From contig PBNL01000015.1 in NCBI GenBank assembly GCA_002723115.1, positions 1 to 55,869 of the forward strand: DNA of 55,869 nucleotides, read 5' to 3'. The notes under the pieces were generated by a model. It searched no databases, was not told the DNA's origin, and was given only the letters and a program-made list of their open reading frames with translations. The position numbers and the translations under genes are program-made. Below, one piece after another: positions 9,611 through 17,525 of this stretch; within the stretch, counting starts at the first letter, position 1; each line of letters opens with the position of its first letter. Origin of the DNA: Methanobacteriota archaeon (lineage in GTDB: Bacteria; Bacteroidota; Bacteroidia; Flavobacteriales_D; Sanyastnellaceae).

Positions 9611-9633
9611 CGCCGCCGAATATTTCGGCGGCG
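9611..9633 (+). terminator. Hairpin between two tRNA genes
   Basis: CGCCGCCGAA and TTCGGCGGCG form a perfect 10-bp GC-rich stem with loop TAT, followed by TCTCTTT. It fits a rho-independent terminator for the first tRNA, or a processing stem if both tRNAs lie on one transcript. The tail is only partly T-rich. Confidence 0.6.
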
Positions 9634-9640
9634 TCTCTTT

Positions 9641-9712
9641 GGCCCCGTAGTTCAATGGATAGAATAGGACTTTCCTAAAGTTTAGATGCAGGTTCGATTC
9701 CTGCCGGGGCTA
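9641..9712 (+). tRNA. tRNA-Arg (CCT anticodon)
   Basis: Acceptor GGCCCCG pairs with CGGGGCT (first pair G-U), D stem GTTC/GAAT, anticodon stem GGACT/AGTTT with loop TTCCTAA (anticodon CCT), T arm GCAGG/CCTGC with TTCGATT loop. The discriminator is A9712; CCA is not encoded (CGA follows). It reads AGG codons. The structured repeat begins 13 bases downstream. Confidence 0.93.
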
Positions 9713-9724
9713 CGAACTGACCGA

Positions 9725-9893
9725 AAAACATCCACAACTTGTTGTGGCAGCGACGAAGTCAGGCGCAAGCAAAGCTTGCTTTAGGTTGCGAATGACGAAG
9801 TTGATGATACTCCCGAAGGGAGATGTTTTGAAGGTCCACTGTGAGAGCAAGTCAGGAACATCGAGCAAAGCAAAGCGAAGCGAGGTAGTCCTG
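9725..9893 (+). repeat. tRNA-linked multi-hairpin element, copy A
   Basis: After tRNA-Arg the DNA folds into a compact set of stems. The outer stem is AAAACAT (9725-9731) with ATGTTTT (9823-9829). Inside are hairpin A CCACAAC-tt-GTTGTGG (9732-9747), hairpin B GCAAGC-aaa-GCTTGC (9765-9779) and hairpin C CTCCC-gaa-GGGAG (9810-9822), which abuts the closing strand. A trailing stem pairs CAGGA (9853-9857) with TCCTG (9889-9893) around a CGAGC...GCGAGGTA core. The same plan recurs after tRNA-Gln at 42447-42610. It may be a repeated structured RNA, a pre-tRNA trailer or a palindromic mobile element; its function is unknown. Confidence 0.7.
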
Positions 9894-10050
9894 CCTCTTT
9901 ACAATGCTTTATTGCCAAAGGCAGATGAGCTTATATCTATAGCGGGACCCCAAGTAATTTCTTGGGCTGATAACGCGCTGAAACACAAAACTGCAAGAAG
10001 TAGTGAAAATTGCTTTTTCATTTTCCACAAGTTACTTGTAATTTGGTGGA
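9894..10050. other. Non-coding stretch between the structured element and the hydroxylase gene
   Basis: No convincing gene is seen. It holds one hairpin, CCCAAG-taattt-CTTGGG (9949-9966), and a 6-bp inverted repeat TTCCAC/GTGGAA (10023-10028 and 10046-10051) spanning the start of the next gene, with the near-consensus box TAATTTG inside. The second repeat could be an operator or chance. Confidence 0.4.
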
Positions 10051-10890
10051 ATGGAAGAACTTATGGTTTACTTCAACGAAATGCCAGATTATTCAAAACT
10101 GATCTGGATATTTTTTTGCATGTCTTTTATGTTGATCATAGAATCAATCATACCACTTTTTAAAGGAGGCTTTAGATCGAGACAGCACTTCTCAACCAAC
10201 TTGATTTTCTTAGCTACTGTTGTTGCTTGCAATTTGATAATTGGTGTGTTTACTGTGGGCCTGTATGACTGGCTGGACACGAACAATTGGGGACTACTCA
10301 ACTTGGTTGAAGGAGCAGTTTGGGTAGAATTATTAGCATCCTTTCTCATACTAGATTTAGTATCCCAATACTTCGCTCACTGGTCTGTTCACAATGTGAA
10401 ACCTCTATGGAGATTGCATCTTGTTCACCATAGTGATACCCATGTTGATGCAACTACTGGGCTTAGACTGCATCCACTGGACTATTTGGTAAGGGAGAGT
10501 TTTGCGATTTTAGCAGTGTTCTTGCTTGATGCACCTTTTGCTTATTACTTGATGTACAGGTTTGGGACCATTGCTTGTTCTCACTTCAATCATGCAAATA
10601 TTCGGCTGCCTCTTGCAGTTGATAAGGCGATGAGTTGGGTGTTTATTTCGCCTAATATGCACAAGTTTCATCACCACTATGAGGTGCCCTGGACAGACAC
10701 TAATTATGGTCAGATGTTCTCTATTTGGGATAGGTTATTTGGAACGTATTACTACGGAGATGTAGACCAAATCAAATACGGACTCGACGTAACCGACATG
10801 TCCAAAGCAAACGATGTAAAGTATCAAGCAATGTTGCCGTTCACTAACAACGGCAGGGAGAAGTTTAACATTGAGTCCCAAAAGCAATAA
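10051..10890 (+). CDS. Sterol desaturase / fatty acid hydroxylase family membrane protein
   Basis: The 279-residue protein has four or more hydrophobic helices (about residues 17-35, 50-72, 90-108, 150-175) and the His-box set that binds two irons in this superfamily: H110-WSV-H114, H123-LV-H126-H127 with H131, HFNHANI, and HKFHHHYE near the C terminus. Members insert hydroxyl groups or double bonds into lipids using O2. The WDRLFGTYY tail is typical. The substrate is unknown. It stands alone, with its own weak promoter, and its 3' end overlaps the convergent secreted-protein gene by 26 bases. Confidence 0.88.
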   Translation: MEELMVYFNEMPDYSKLIWIFFCMSFMLIIESIIPLFKGGFRSRQHFSTNLIFLATVVACNLIIGVFTVGLYDWLDTNNWGLLNLVEGAVWVELLASFLILDLVSQYFAHWSVHNVKPLWRLHLVHHSDTHVDATTGLRLHPLDYLVRESFAILAVFLLDAPFAYYLMYRFGTIACSHFNHANIRLPLAVDKAMSWVFISPNMHKFHHHYEVPWTDTNYGQMFSIWDRLFGTYYYGDVDQIKYGLDVTDMSKANDVKYQAMLPFTNNGREKFNIESQKQ

Positions 10891-12217
10891 GGAAGATCAA
10901 CAGATCATCGACGTTCACTGATCCGTCGTTATTTAAATCGGTATTGCAATCAGCGACACATGCGAATTCAGAGATCAGCAAAAGAAGGCCAGCAACCGAA
11001 ATAATTAAGTCGTTATTGAAGTCCTCTGGACACCCGGCAGAATCTAGGTTTGGCATTACAAAGAAAACGCCCTCATTTATGTGGCTTACAGCAATCACGC
11101 CTGAAGGGAAGAATGGGTAGTTAGACCAAGTTCCATCGAAATTAGCATTGTCATTCTGAGGATAAACATCGAAGAAGGCTACCTCTTCCATTTGGCCTTG
11201 AGCTACGTTTGCCAGTGAAGCAATTCTCAATCCAGCTCTGTAATTGCTTTGATAGCATAGATTGCCAACAACGTATAAATTGTGATCGATAGCAGCTGTT
11301 TCGCTAACATAAGTCCCAATAAGCACAGGGCTGCTCAAATCAGACACATCCCAAATAAAGGTGGTAGTATTCACTCCATCGTAGTACTCGTCTAATTCGT
11401 CACCAACTAAGAAATAATGTTGGTCTTCAGTTAGCCAACCTTGGTGAGTGTATTGAGAATTGCTGTACGTCGTTGCGCTGATCATGTATGTATCAGATGG
11501 GTCGCTTACATCAGCAATTGTGACAGTATTCTCATTGCAAGCAAACGCAATTTCCTTCCCTTGGAAATTCGCATCAGGGCCTTCGTAAACCACAATTTGA
11601 GCATCGTGGGTATATCCGTCTTGAGAAAAGTCTCCTACTAGAGTTGGGTTAGTTGGGTCGCTGATGTCCATGATGTGAAGGCCACCCTCAAAGGTGTTGG
11701 TTCCGACAGCGTAAAGCATATCAGTTTCCTCATTGACAACAAGATTGTGGGCTTTGGAGAAACCCTCATAATGGCCATCTTCCTCAAACTCTACAGGCGG
11801 ATTTTCTACATCCCCTAGTTTAGACAGATCGAAAACTTGCATTCCGTGGCCAAAAGCCTCTGAAACAATGTACGCATAATTGTTTGCAACCTTGATATCC
11901 CTCCAAGTAGAGTTTGCACCAGAAGCAGCAAGATTTCCAACGAATACAGGATTCACAGGATCAGAAATATCAATGAAAGAGGTTCCCGATTTACGTCCAA
12001 GAATCGCATATTCTACTCCCGTTTCAGGATCGACCCAGCCCCAAATATCATTGGAACCAGTTCCCCCTACAGTTTCGCTTGGCATAAATGATAGTAAGTC
12101 CACATTATTACATGGATATTCACCGGCCATGCCGTCTATGCAAGGGGTTTGGGCTAGAGCAAAAATGCTAAAAACACAAAGTATGAAGAGGAGAGTATAC
12201 TGTTTCATTATTTTCAA
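10865..12217 (-). CDS. Secreted choice-of-anchor B protein (LVIVD repeats) with dockerin-like C terminus
   Basis: The 450-residue protein starts with a signal peptide (MKQYTLLFILCVFSIFALAQ; MKIMKQ and MKQ are both possible starts). The bulk is a beta-propeller-like array of LVIVD-type repeats with recurring ISDPxNPxxVG phrases. The last ~50 residues contain two Ca-binding-like half repeats, the second clear (DLNNDGSVNVDDLL...FGTQC), the first degenerate. A choice-of-anchor name fits because family members carry different C-terminal sorting modules. It begins right after the stop of the endonuclease gene, so the two are co-transcribed. Its function is unknown, probably cell-surface or secreted. 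Confidence 0.85.
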   Translation of the reverse strand: MKIMKQYTLLFILCVFSIFALAQTPCIDGMAGEYPCNNVDLLSFMPSETVGGTGSNDIWGWVDPETGVEYAILGRKSGTSFIDISDPVNPVFVGNLAASGANSTWRDIKVANNYAYIVSEAFGHGMQVFDLSKLGDVENPPVEFEEDGHYEGFSKAHNLVVNEETDMLYAVGTNTFEGGLHIMDISDPTNPTLVGDFSQDGYTHDAQIVVYEGPDANFQGKEIAFACNENTVTIADVSDPSDTYMISATTYSNSQYTHQGWLTEDQHYFLVGDELDEYYDGVNTTTFIWDVSDLSSPVLIGTYVSETAAIDHNLYVVGNLCYQSNYRAGLRIASLANVAQGQMEEVAFFDVYPQNDNANFDGTWSNYPFFPSGVIAVSHINEGVFFVMPNLDSAGCPEDFNNDLIISVAGLLLLISEFACVADCNTDLNNDGSVNVDDLLIFLIAFGTQC

Positions 12218-13636
12218 TTAACAAGCGTTGCCAAAGTCCGCTAAAATTCCAAGGATGTCGCTTACTCCCACAAAACCATCCCCATCTACATCGTAATTAC
12301 AATTGCTAGGGCAACCAAATTCGCTCAGTGCAAGAAGGATGTCATCAACGGTTACGTATCCATTATTGTCGAGATCTGAGTTGCAACCAACAGGGGGTAT
12401 GTATTCGTTTACTATTACTGTTTGGGTAGCTGTAGAAGCATTTCCACATTCATCAACAGCTGTGAATGTTCTTATAATTTGATGTGCATATGGACACCCG
12501 TCACCAATGATTTCCTCTGTAGTAGTTATTGTAACAGCTGAGCAAAGATCACTTGCTTCAGGTACTGGGATTTCTAATTCGTCGGAAGAACAATCCACTA
12601 TGATTGTATCGTCAAATTGAGAGAAGGTTGGAGCGGAAGTATCCATTACAATCAATTGTTGAGTGAACGACGTTGTGTTTCCTAATGCGTCAACAGCTGT
12701 GTAACTTCTGTACATGTTGTACTCACATCCTCCAGGAGTTCCGTAATCAACATATGTTAGAGTGACAGGGCCGTTTTCATCTGTGGCTACAACGTAAATT
12801 TCGTCGTTAGGATACTGTGTGCAGTCGAGGTAAATAACGGATTCGCCAGTTATTTCGGGGCCGTCTGTGTCGACGACCTCTTCCTGAAACCAGGCGCTCC
12901 AGACCAAGCCGGGGTGATCGACGTATGGATTTCTGTTTCCTTGGTGAAGTTCAATTTTATCATTCCTTTCTAATTCCATTGCGTCAACTGGATCGTCAAG
13001 ATGCCATTGATACAAAATTTCAGGATTGCCTACCTGAGATATATCGCCTACAGATTCGGGATACATGGTGTAGAAGTAAAAAACGGAACGAGCTATGTTC
13101 CCTTTGTGTTCCTCACGGGGCTCCCAAATGTTACCAGATTTTTCAGACCACAGCTCGTGATTTGACGGCATATTGCCTTGAGTTGTGTAAGTGTTTCCAA
13201 CTACTCCATACCATTGTGCTGAAGCGTCGTTTACTTCGCCAAAGGGGTTGTTACTTCTAGAACTGTTTGCATTCCCGTGACATGGCTTGAGAATATAGAT
13301 GTCTGACTTCATAGGTTCTGCAGAACCAAAAAAGCTTTGAGGCACTATGTGTTCAGCATTAATTGGATTCGGATAAGTTACATATCCGCCTTCTTGTGTG
13401 AATCCAGTGTATACACATTCAATCATTCCGTCCTCATTATCAATGTAACCGTACATCTGCATTCGGGCTTGATTATAACCTAGTCCATCGTGGTATCCTT
13501 CATGCCAGTTCTCCTGCAACCACACTCTTAACTCTTCTTGAAATAAATTTGATGGGGGATCAGGTTGAGCAACGGCAATAGTCGTCCACAATACAGACGT
13601 TATACAAAGGAATATATGATTGATGGTTTTGTACAT
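12218..13636 (-). CDS. Secreted endonuclease I family nuclease with dockerin-like C terminus
   Basis: This 472-residue protein has a signal peptide ending near VAQPDPP and an endonuclease I domain (about residues 30-255) with the catalytic NAEHIVPQSFF motif and the LKPCHGNANSSRSNNPFG block. Such enzymes cut extracellular DNA non-specifically. Residues ~260-410 hold two Ig-like/HYR-like modules (CTAVD, QQLIVMD and FTAVDECGN phrases). The C terminus has two clear dockerin-like repeats, DLDNNGYVTVDDIL and DVDGDGFVGVSDIL, each followed by a FG..C end. It heads an operon with the choice-of-anchor B gene. Likely role: scavenging phosphate and nucleotides from DNA in the sea (inference). Confidence 0.9.
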   Translation of the reverse strand: MYKTINHIFLCITSVLWTTIAVAQPDPPSNLFQEELRVWLQENWHEGYHDGLGYNQARMQMYGYIDNEDGMIECVYTGFTQEGGYVTYPNPINAEHIVPQSFFGSAEPMKSDIYILKPCHGNANSSRSNNPFGEVNDASAQWYGVVGNTYTTQGNMPSNHELWSEKSGNIWEPREEHKGNIARSVFYFYTMYPESVGDISQVGNPEILYQWHLDDPVDAMELERNDKIELHQGNRNPYVDHPGLVWSAWFQEEVVDTDGPEITGESVIYLDCTQYPNDEIYVVATDENGPVTLTYVDYGTPGGCEYNMYRSYTAVDALGNTTSFTQQLIVMDTSAPTFSQFDDTIIVDCSSDELEIPVPEASDLCSAVTITTTEEIIGDGCPYAHQIIRTFTAVDECGNASTATQTVIVNEYIPPVGCNSDLDNNGYVTVDDILLALSEFGCPSNCNYDVDGDGFVGVSDILGILADFGNAC

Positions 13637-13716
13637 AGGGTTGATTGCAAAGTATTTGCTAATATCTGAACGAAATCACAGAGTCGATGGTTGCATACCT
13701 TCATTCTTAACTTTCG

Positions 13717-13724
13717 TATGTTTG
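13717..13724 (+). promoter_or_regulatory. -7 box (TATGTTTG) of a small membrane protein gene
   Basis: Exact TAnnTTTG match; only AACT separates it from the ATG at 13729, suggesting a leaderless mRNA. Confidence 0.6.
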
Positions 13725-13728
13725 AACT

Positions 13729-13905
13729 ATGAAAAAATCAACTGCACTTTGGCTATTCCTTTCGTCATTTGGCATAATGTTCGCTGTTATGTCTTGGATT
13801 CAGGATTCAGGAATTGACGGAGGTATTTTACAAGGACCAAACAAGGGCGTCGCAGCACTTCTCACTGGCGCTCTACTTTACCATTTTCTTGCAAAGAAGG
13901 CTTAA
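13729..13905 (+). CDS. Small hydrophobic protein of unknown function (58 residues)
   Basis: The ATG at 13729 opens a 58-residue frame. The protein has a Lys-containing N terminus, a first membrane segment (LWLFLSSFGIMFAVMSWI), a short Gly-rich link, a second hydrophobic stretch (AALLTGALLYHFL) and a basic end (AKKA). An exact promoter box sits 4 bases before the ATG, which is why I accept so short a gene. feoA follows 51 bases later with its own promoter. I do not recognise a family. Confidence 0.6.
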   Translation: MKKSTALWLFLSSFGIMFAVMSWIQDSGIDGGILQGPNKGVAALLTGALLYHFLAKKA

Positions 13906-13944
13906 TCACTAAAAAGTGGTATTTCAACGGCTTAAGTCAAGATT

Positions 13945-13952
13945 TATATTTG
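13945..13952 (+). promoter_or_regulatory. -7 box (TATATTTG) of feoA
   Basis: Exact TAnnTTTG match, followed by CACC and the ATG at 13957, so the feoA message is predicted to be leaderless. Confidence 0.65.
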
Positions 13953-13956
13953 CACC

Positions 13957-14187
13957 ATGAAAGTGAAGAAATTATCTGATCTTAAGCCTGACGAAGTAGG
14001 TATTATTGAAAAAGTTGACACACCAGAAGAGGTGATGGCTCTTGTTCAAATGGGCTGTTGTGAAGGAGCTGAAGTTGAGGTAAAACACGTAGCTCCAATG
14101 AATGGGCCTATGGCAATTTGTACTTGTGGAAGAACTCTAGCAGTTAGAAAAGAAGCTGCTGCTCACCTTTGGGTAAAGGTTGACTAG
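13957..14187 (+). CDS. feoA: FeoA, SH3-like ferrous iron transport accessory protein
   Basis: The 76-residue single-domain protein has the FeoA layout: a start like LSDLKPDEVGIIEKV, a central LVQMGCCEGAEVEV turn, and the end LAVRKEAAAHLWVKV. FeoA binds the cytoplasmic part of FeoB and promotes Fe2+ uptake. Here it is not in a feoAB operon: feoB lies tail to tail 3 bases downstream on the other strand. Two extra Cys (CTCGR) could sense iron or redox state, which is speculation. Confidence 0.9.
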   Translation: MKVKKLSDLKPDEVGIIEKVDTPEEVMALVQMGCCEGAEVEVKHVAPMNGPMAICTCGRTLAVRKEAAAHLWVKVD

Positions 14188-14190
14188 TTT

Positions 14191-16275
14191 TTAGAGTAAA
14201 GACTTGTAGGTAATAAGTGCCGCTAAGTAGGCGATCATAGTATAGCCCAAAGCTTGCGCTAACGCCCAATTCCAACTATCCAATTCCCTTCTAACAATCA
14301 CAACGGTGCTCATGCACTGCATTGCAAACATGTAAAACACTATAAGAGAAGCAGCTGAAGCAGTGTTCAGAAGAGGTCTTCCAGTTGATGGATGGTTTTC
14401 ATTTGCTAACCTTTGCTTCAATGCTCTAATTCCAGCCTCTTCACTTTCGTCATCTGGACTAGTAGGGAAGAGGGTGTGCATAGTTCCAACAAATACTTCT
14501 CTAGCGGCAAAAGAACTAATAATTGCAATTCCCATTTTGCCATCATATCCAAGAGGCTCGAAGGCAGGCTCGACAAAATCACCAATAGATCCAAGCCAAC
14601 TTTGCTCAAGTCTCTCACCTGGTTTAAGCGCCTCTCGTTGCTCCAGCGTCCCAGGTCCCATAAAAGCTAAAGACCAAAGCACAAGAGATACCACCATTAT
14701 CACTGTGCCTGCTTCCTTTAGAAACACACCAGCTTGATTTAGAGATTGCTTTAAAACAGACTTAATTGATGGCATTCTGTAAGGTGGCCATTCCTCAGCA
14801 GCTTCGACTTTGTCTTCGGGGTTTGGCATAGCCTTATGAATGATAAATGAAAGTATCAAAGCAGCTAAAGAACTAGCAACATAAAGCCCAAACAAGAACA
14901 AACCCTGCAAATTAAACAGCCCCACAACAGTCTCTTCAGGCACTAAGAATGCGATCAGGAAAGCATAAACAGGAAGCCTTGCAGAGCAGGTCATTAGAGG
15001 CGTGACAAGAATGGTTAAAAGCCTTGCTCTCTTATTCTGAATAGTCCTTGCAGCCATAATTGCAGGAACGGCACAGGCTAATCCTCCAACCAAACTAACA
15101 GTCGATCTACCAGTAAGTCCTAAAGACCTAAAAACTCGGTCACTCAAATAACCTAACCTCGCCATGTACCCAGAATGCTCCAAGAAAGCAATGAAGGCAA
15201 AAAGGATAGCGATCTGAGGCACAAAAATCACGATGCCTCCAAGTCCAGCAAGTAGCCCATCCACAAGAAGTGAGGTATACCAAGCGGCAGGTAAAGCAGC
15301 GCTAACAGATTCAGTCATCCATCCAAAAAATCCATCAATCAGATCCATGGGATAGGTAGCCCAAGAATAAATCGCTTGGAATATGATGAAGAAGATTCCG
15401 CCAAAAATCATATTTCCCCAGATTGGATGTGTCAGCACATTATCCCACTTCTGTTGTTTTTGACGTTGACCCCTGAGTTGGATTTCTCTTTCTTTTACTG
15501 GTGCGCCTGCTTGAAGGAGTAATTCACGAACCGTTGCCATTCTTTTGGCAGCTTCCTCTAGTTGAAGTTTAACAGCCGACTTTGGCGAAAGCGCTACGGC
15601 CTCTGACCAAGCATTGAGTTCACTGTCGGTTAGCCAAGAGGGTGCTTCTGTCATTCGGACTATGTGACAGAGATATCCAAGGGTCTGAGTAGGCATAGCC
15701 TTTTTAAGTATAGCTAGTCCTTCATCCATGTTTTCAGGTATAGCCCTAATCACATTACATGCCTGAGGTACGTGATTCAATGGCCCCAATATGCTCACCC
15801 AATCTTCTGGTTCATCTCTGAGTGCGTGGAATTCCCTCACTGGAAACCCCAACCCTCCTTCAAGCGTCTCACACAGTTTGGCATCGGTAGCCTCATGAGC
15901 CATTCTGTTAAGGAGAAGCACACATGGCAAATCAAGCTCCTTAATCTGATGAGCTAAAAATAACTGTCCCTGTAAAGTAGACCTGTCAGCTACAAGCCAA
16001 ACCATATCAGGCTTCACCTCAGAACTAGGATCTAACAATGCATGCTCAGTAATCCTTCCGTCATCAGTTTGTGCGTGCAAGTTGTAAATCCCAGGAAGAT
16101 CGATCAGAGTCCAATGCTCTGAACCAGAAACGATGCCATTTGCTGCACATGCCTCAACAGTAACCCCAGCAAAATTTCCAACAGCAGTCTTTTTTCCCGT
16201 TAATCTGGTAAAAAGAGTGGACTTGCCAGTATTCGGATTGCCAACAATTGCTATGTTTATTTTGCGATTGACCAC
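14191..16275 (-). CDS. feoB: FeoB, ferrous iron transporter with N-terminal G domain
   Basis: The 694-residue inner-membrane Fe2+ transporter has G1 GNPNTGKS (residues 12-19), a G2-like NFAGVTVE, and G3 DLPG (59-62). The expected G4 NxxD reads N123-R-M-A126, lacking the guanine-reading Asp. The C-terminal part has multiple membrane segments with the FeoB hallmarks GGLACAVPAIMAARTI, TCSARLPVYAFLIAF and AAREVFVGTMHTLF. The polytopic core looks intact, so transport is probably kept while nucleotide specificity may be relaxed. It is convergent with feoA; upstream lies the EnvC-like gene with a 29-base gap. Confidence 0.95.
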   Translation of the reverse strand: MVNRKINIAIVGNPNTGKSTLFTRLTGKKTAVGNFAGVTVEACAANGIVSGSEHWTLIDLPGIYNLHAQTDDGRITEHALLDPSSEVKPDMVWLVADRSTLQGQLFLAHQIKELDLPCVLLLNRMAHEATDAKLCETLEGGLGFPVREFHALRDEPEDWVSILGPLNHVPQACNVIRAIPENMDEGLAILKKAMPTQTLGYLCHIVRMTEAPSWLTDSELNAWSEAVALSPKSAVKLQLEEAAKRMATVRELLLQAGAPVKEREIQLRGQRQKQQKWDNVLTHPIWGNMIFGGIFFIIFQAIYSWATYPMDLIDGFFGWMTESVSAALPAAWYTSLLVDGLLAGLGGIVIFVPQIAILFAFIAFLEHSGYMARLGYLSDRVFRSLGLTGRSTVSLVGGLACAVPAIMAARTIQNKRARLLTILVTPLMTCSARLPVYAFLIAFLVPEETVVGLFNLQGLFLFGLYVASSLAALILSFIIHKAMPNPEDKVEAAEEWPPYRMPSIKSVLKQSLNQAGVFLKEAGTVIMVVSLVLWSLAFMGPGTLEQREALKPGERLEQSWLGSIGDFVEPAFEPLGYDGKMGIAIISSFAAREVFVGTMHTLFPTSPDDESEEAGIRALKQRLANENHPSTGRPLLNTASAASLIVFYMFAMQCMSTVVIVRRELDSWNWALAQALGYTMIAYLAALITYKSLL

Positions 16276-16304
16276 GAGTGCAAAAGTATCTTATAGATGT
16301 TCTT

Positions 16305-17525
16305 TTAACGAGGTTGTAACCACGAATTTGGGTTCTGAGCAGTTCTCTCTGATCCTGCGACTTTCCAAATTTCAAAGTGAATTGCTGTTCCCTGTGTTTG
16401 GGATAGAACCTCTCCAATTTTAACTCCTCTTTCTATTCTATCTCCCTTTGAAACATTTACATTGTGAAGATTACTGTAAACGGTCTTATAACCACCGTGT
16501 GTTACGATAACTGTTTTTCCTGCTCCAGGAAGCGCAAAAACACTACTTACATTTCCTTCAAAAATGGAATAGACATTTGCGTTAGTATCAGTAGTTATGT
16601 CAATCCCATTAGATTCAATAGTAATTCCCGGAATTGTAGGGTGCGCATGACGACCAAACTTTCCAGTAACAACACCTCTGTGCACTGGCCATGGTAGACC
16701 CTTTTTATTTTTTTCAAAGGCTTCAGAAACAATTCTGCCCTCAGGAGTTAGTGCAAACTCACCCTTTGATGACGCCCTTTCAGCAGCCAATTCTGCTTCA
16801 ATAATCCTTTTGATTTCATCGTTGAGTCTTTTACGCTCTTTTTCTTGTGCCTTTTGGGTTTTGCGTAACTCCCTTTCCTTCTCTTTTAATTCCGACAGCA
16901 ATTCAGCTCTATTTTCTCTATCTGAATTAAGAGCTTTCATTTCCTTTTGCTGATCTTCAAGAGCGCTTACAACGGATGCTTTTTCATCTGTCAATTCTTG
17001 TCTTGTAGAAGATAATTCGTCCTGTGCTGAAGTGATTTCTGTCGCTTGTCGCTTCCTTTCTTCAGCGTAAGATTGAAGCATTTTGAATCTGTGTGATGCT
17101 TGATTGAAATCCTCAGAGGCAAAAACAAACATCAAAGGACTCGATGCAAGTTGTAACCTATAGGCCTGACGAATCATTTGAGCATATTCTTCTTTAAGCG
17201 CAACAATGTGACCTTCTAAGGATCTGATTTCTGAATCAGTACCTCTAACAGATCGCTCTAATGATCTTATTGTCGATTGATGATGGCGTACAAGTTTTTC
17301 CCTCAATTCAATCTGCTTGTCAATTAATGCTACTTGAGAATTAGCTGCCTGTCTATTTTTTTTGGCATCGCTAATTAACCTAGAAGTAGTCCTTAACTGT
17401 TCTTCAATTTTATTTCTTTCAGCAGTTAAATCTTCTTTGTTTTTTTGAGCCCAAACGCCACTAGTCATCATAAACATAAGCGCAACAAAGACACTAAATA
17501 TTCTATAAGCTCGACCTACGTTCAT
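16305..17525 (-). CDS. EnvC-like murein hydrolase activator with degenerate LytM domain
   Basis: I take the start at 17525 (MNVGRAYRIF) because it gives a clean signal peptide; the frame reads from 17543. The ~406-residue protein has a signal peptide, a long coiled coil (about residues 30-240, Glu/Lys/Arg-rich), and a C-terminal LytM/M23 domain. Zinc ligands are mostly lost: NGID replaces HxGxD, YSNL replaces YxHL, and AIHFEI replaces HLHFE. In EnvC and relatives such dead domains activate amidases at the division site, so a regulatory role is likely. It overlaps the upstream DUF4292 gene by 23 bases and closes the run from dut. Confidence 0.85.
   Translation of the reverse strand: MNVGRAYRIFSVFVALMFMMTSGVWAQKNKEDLTAERNKIEEQLRTTSRLISDAKKNRQAANSQVALIDKQIELREKLVRHHQSTIRSLERSVRGTDSEIRSLEGHIVALKEEYAQMIRQAYRLQLASSPLMFVFASEDFNQASHRFKMLQSYAEERKRQATEITSAQDELSSTRQELTDEKASVVSALEDQQKEMKALNSDRENRAELLSELKEKERELRKTQKAQEKERKRLNDEIKRIIEAELAAERASSKGEFALTPEGRIVSEAFEKNKKGLPWPVHRGVVTGKFGRHAHPTIPGITIESNGIDITTDTNANVYSIFEGNVSSVFALPGAGKTVIVTHGGYKTVYSNLHNVNVSKGDRIERGVKIGEVLSQTQGTAIHFEIWKVAGSERTAQNPNSWLQPR

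Noticed and set aside
9744..10163. 139-codon open frame downstream of tRNA-Arg
   Set aside because: It runs through the palindromes of the structured element and into the hydroxylase gene in another frame; composition is unlike a protein (Lys/Ser runs from repeats) and no promoter or family fits.
13905..13925. CACT-aaaa-AGTG hairpin between the small membrane gene and feoA as a terminator
   Set aside because: Only four base pairs and no T run; too weak to call.
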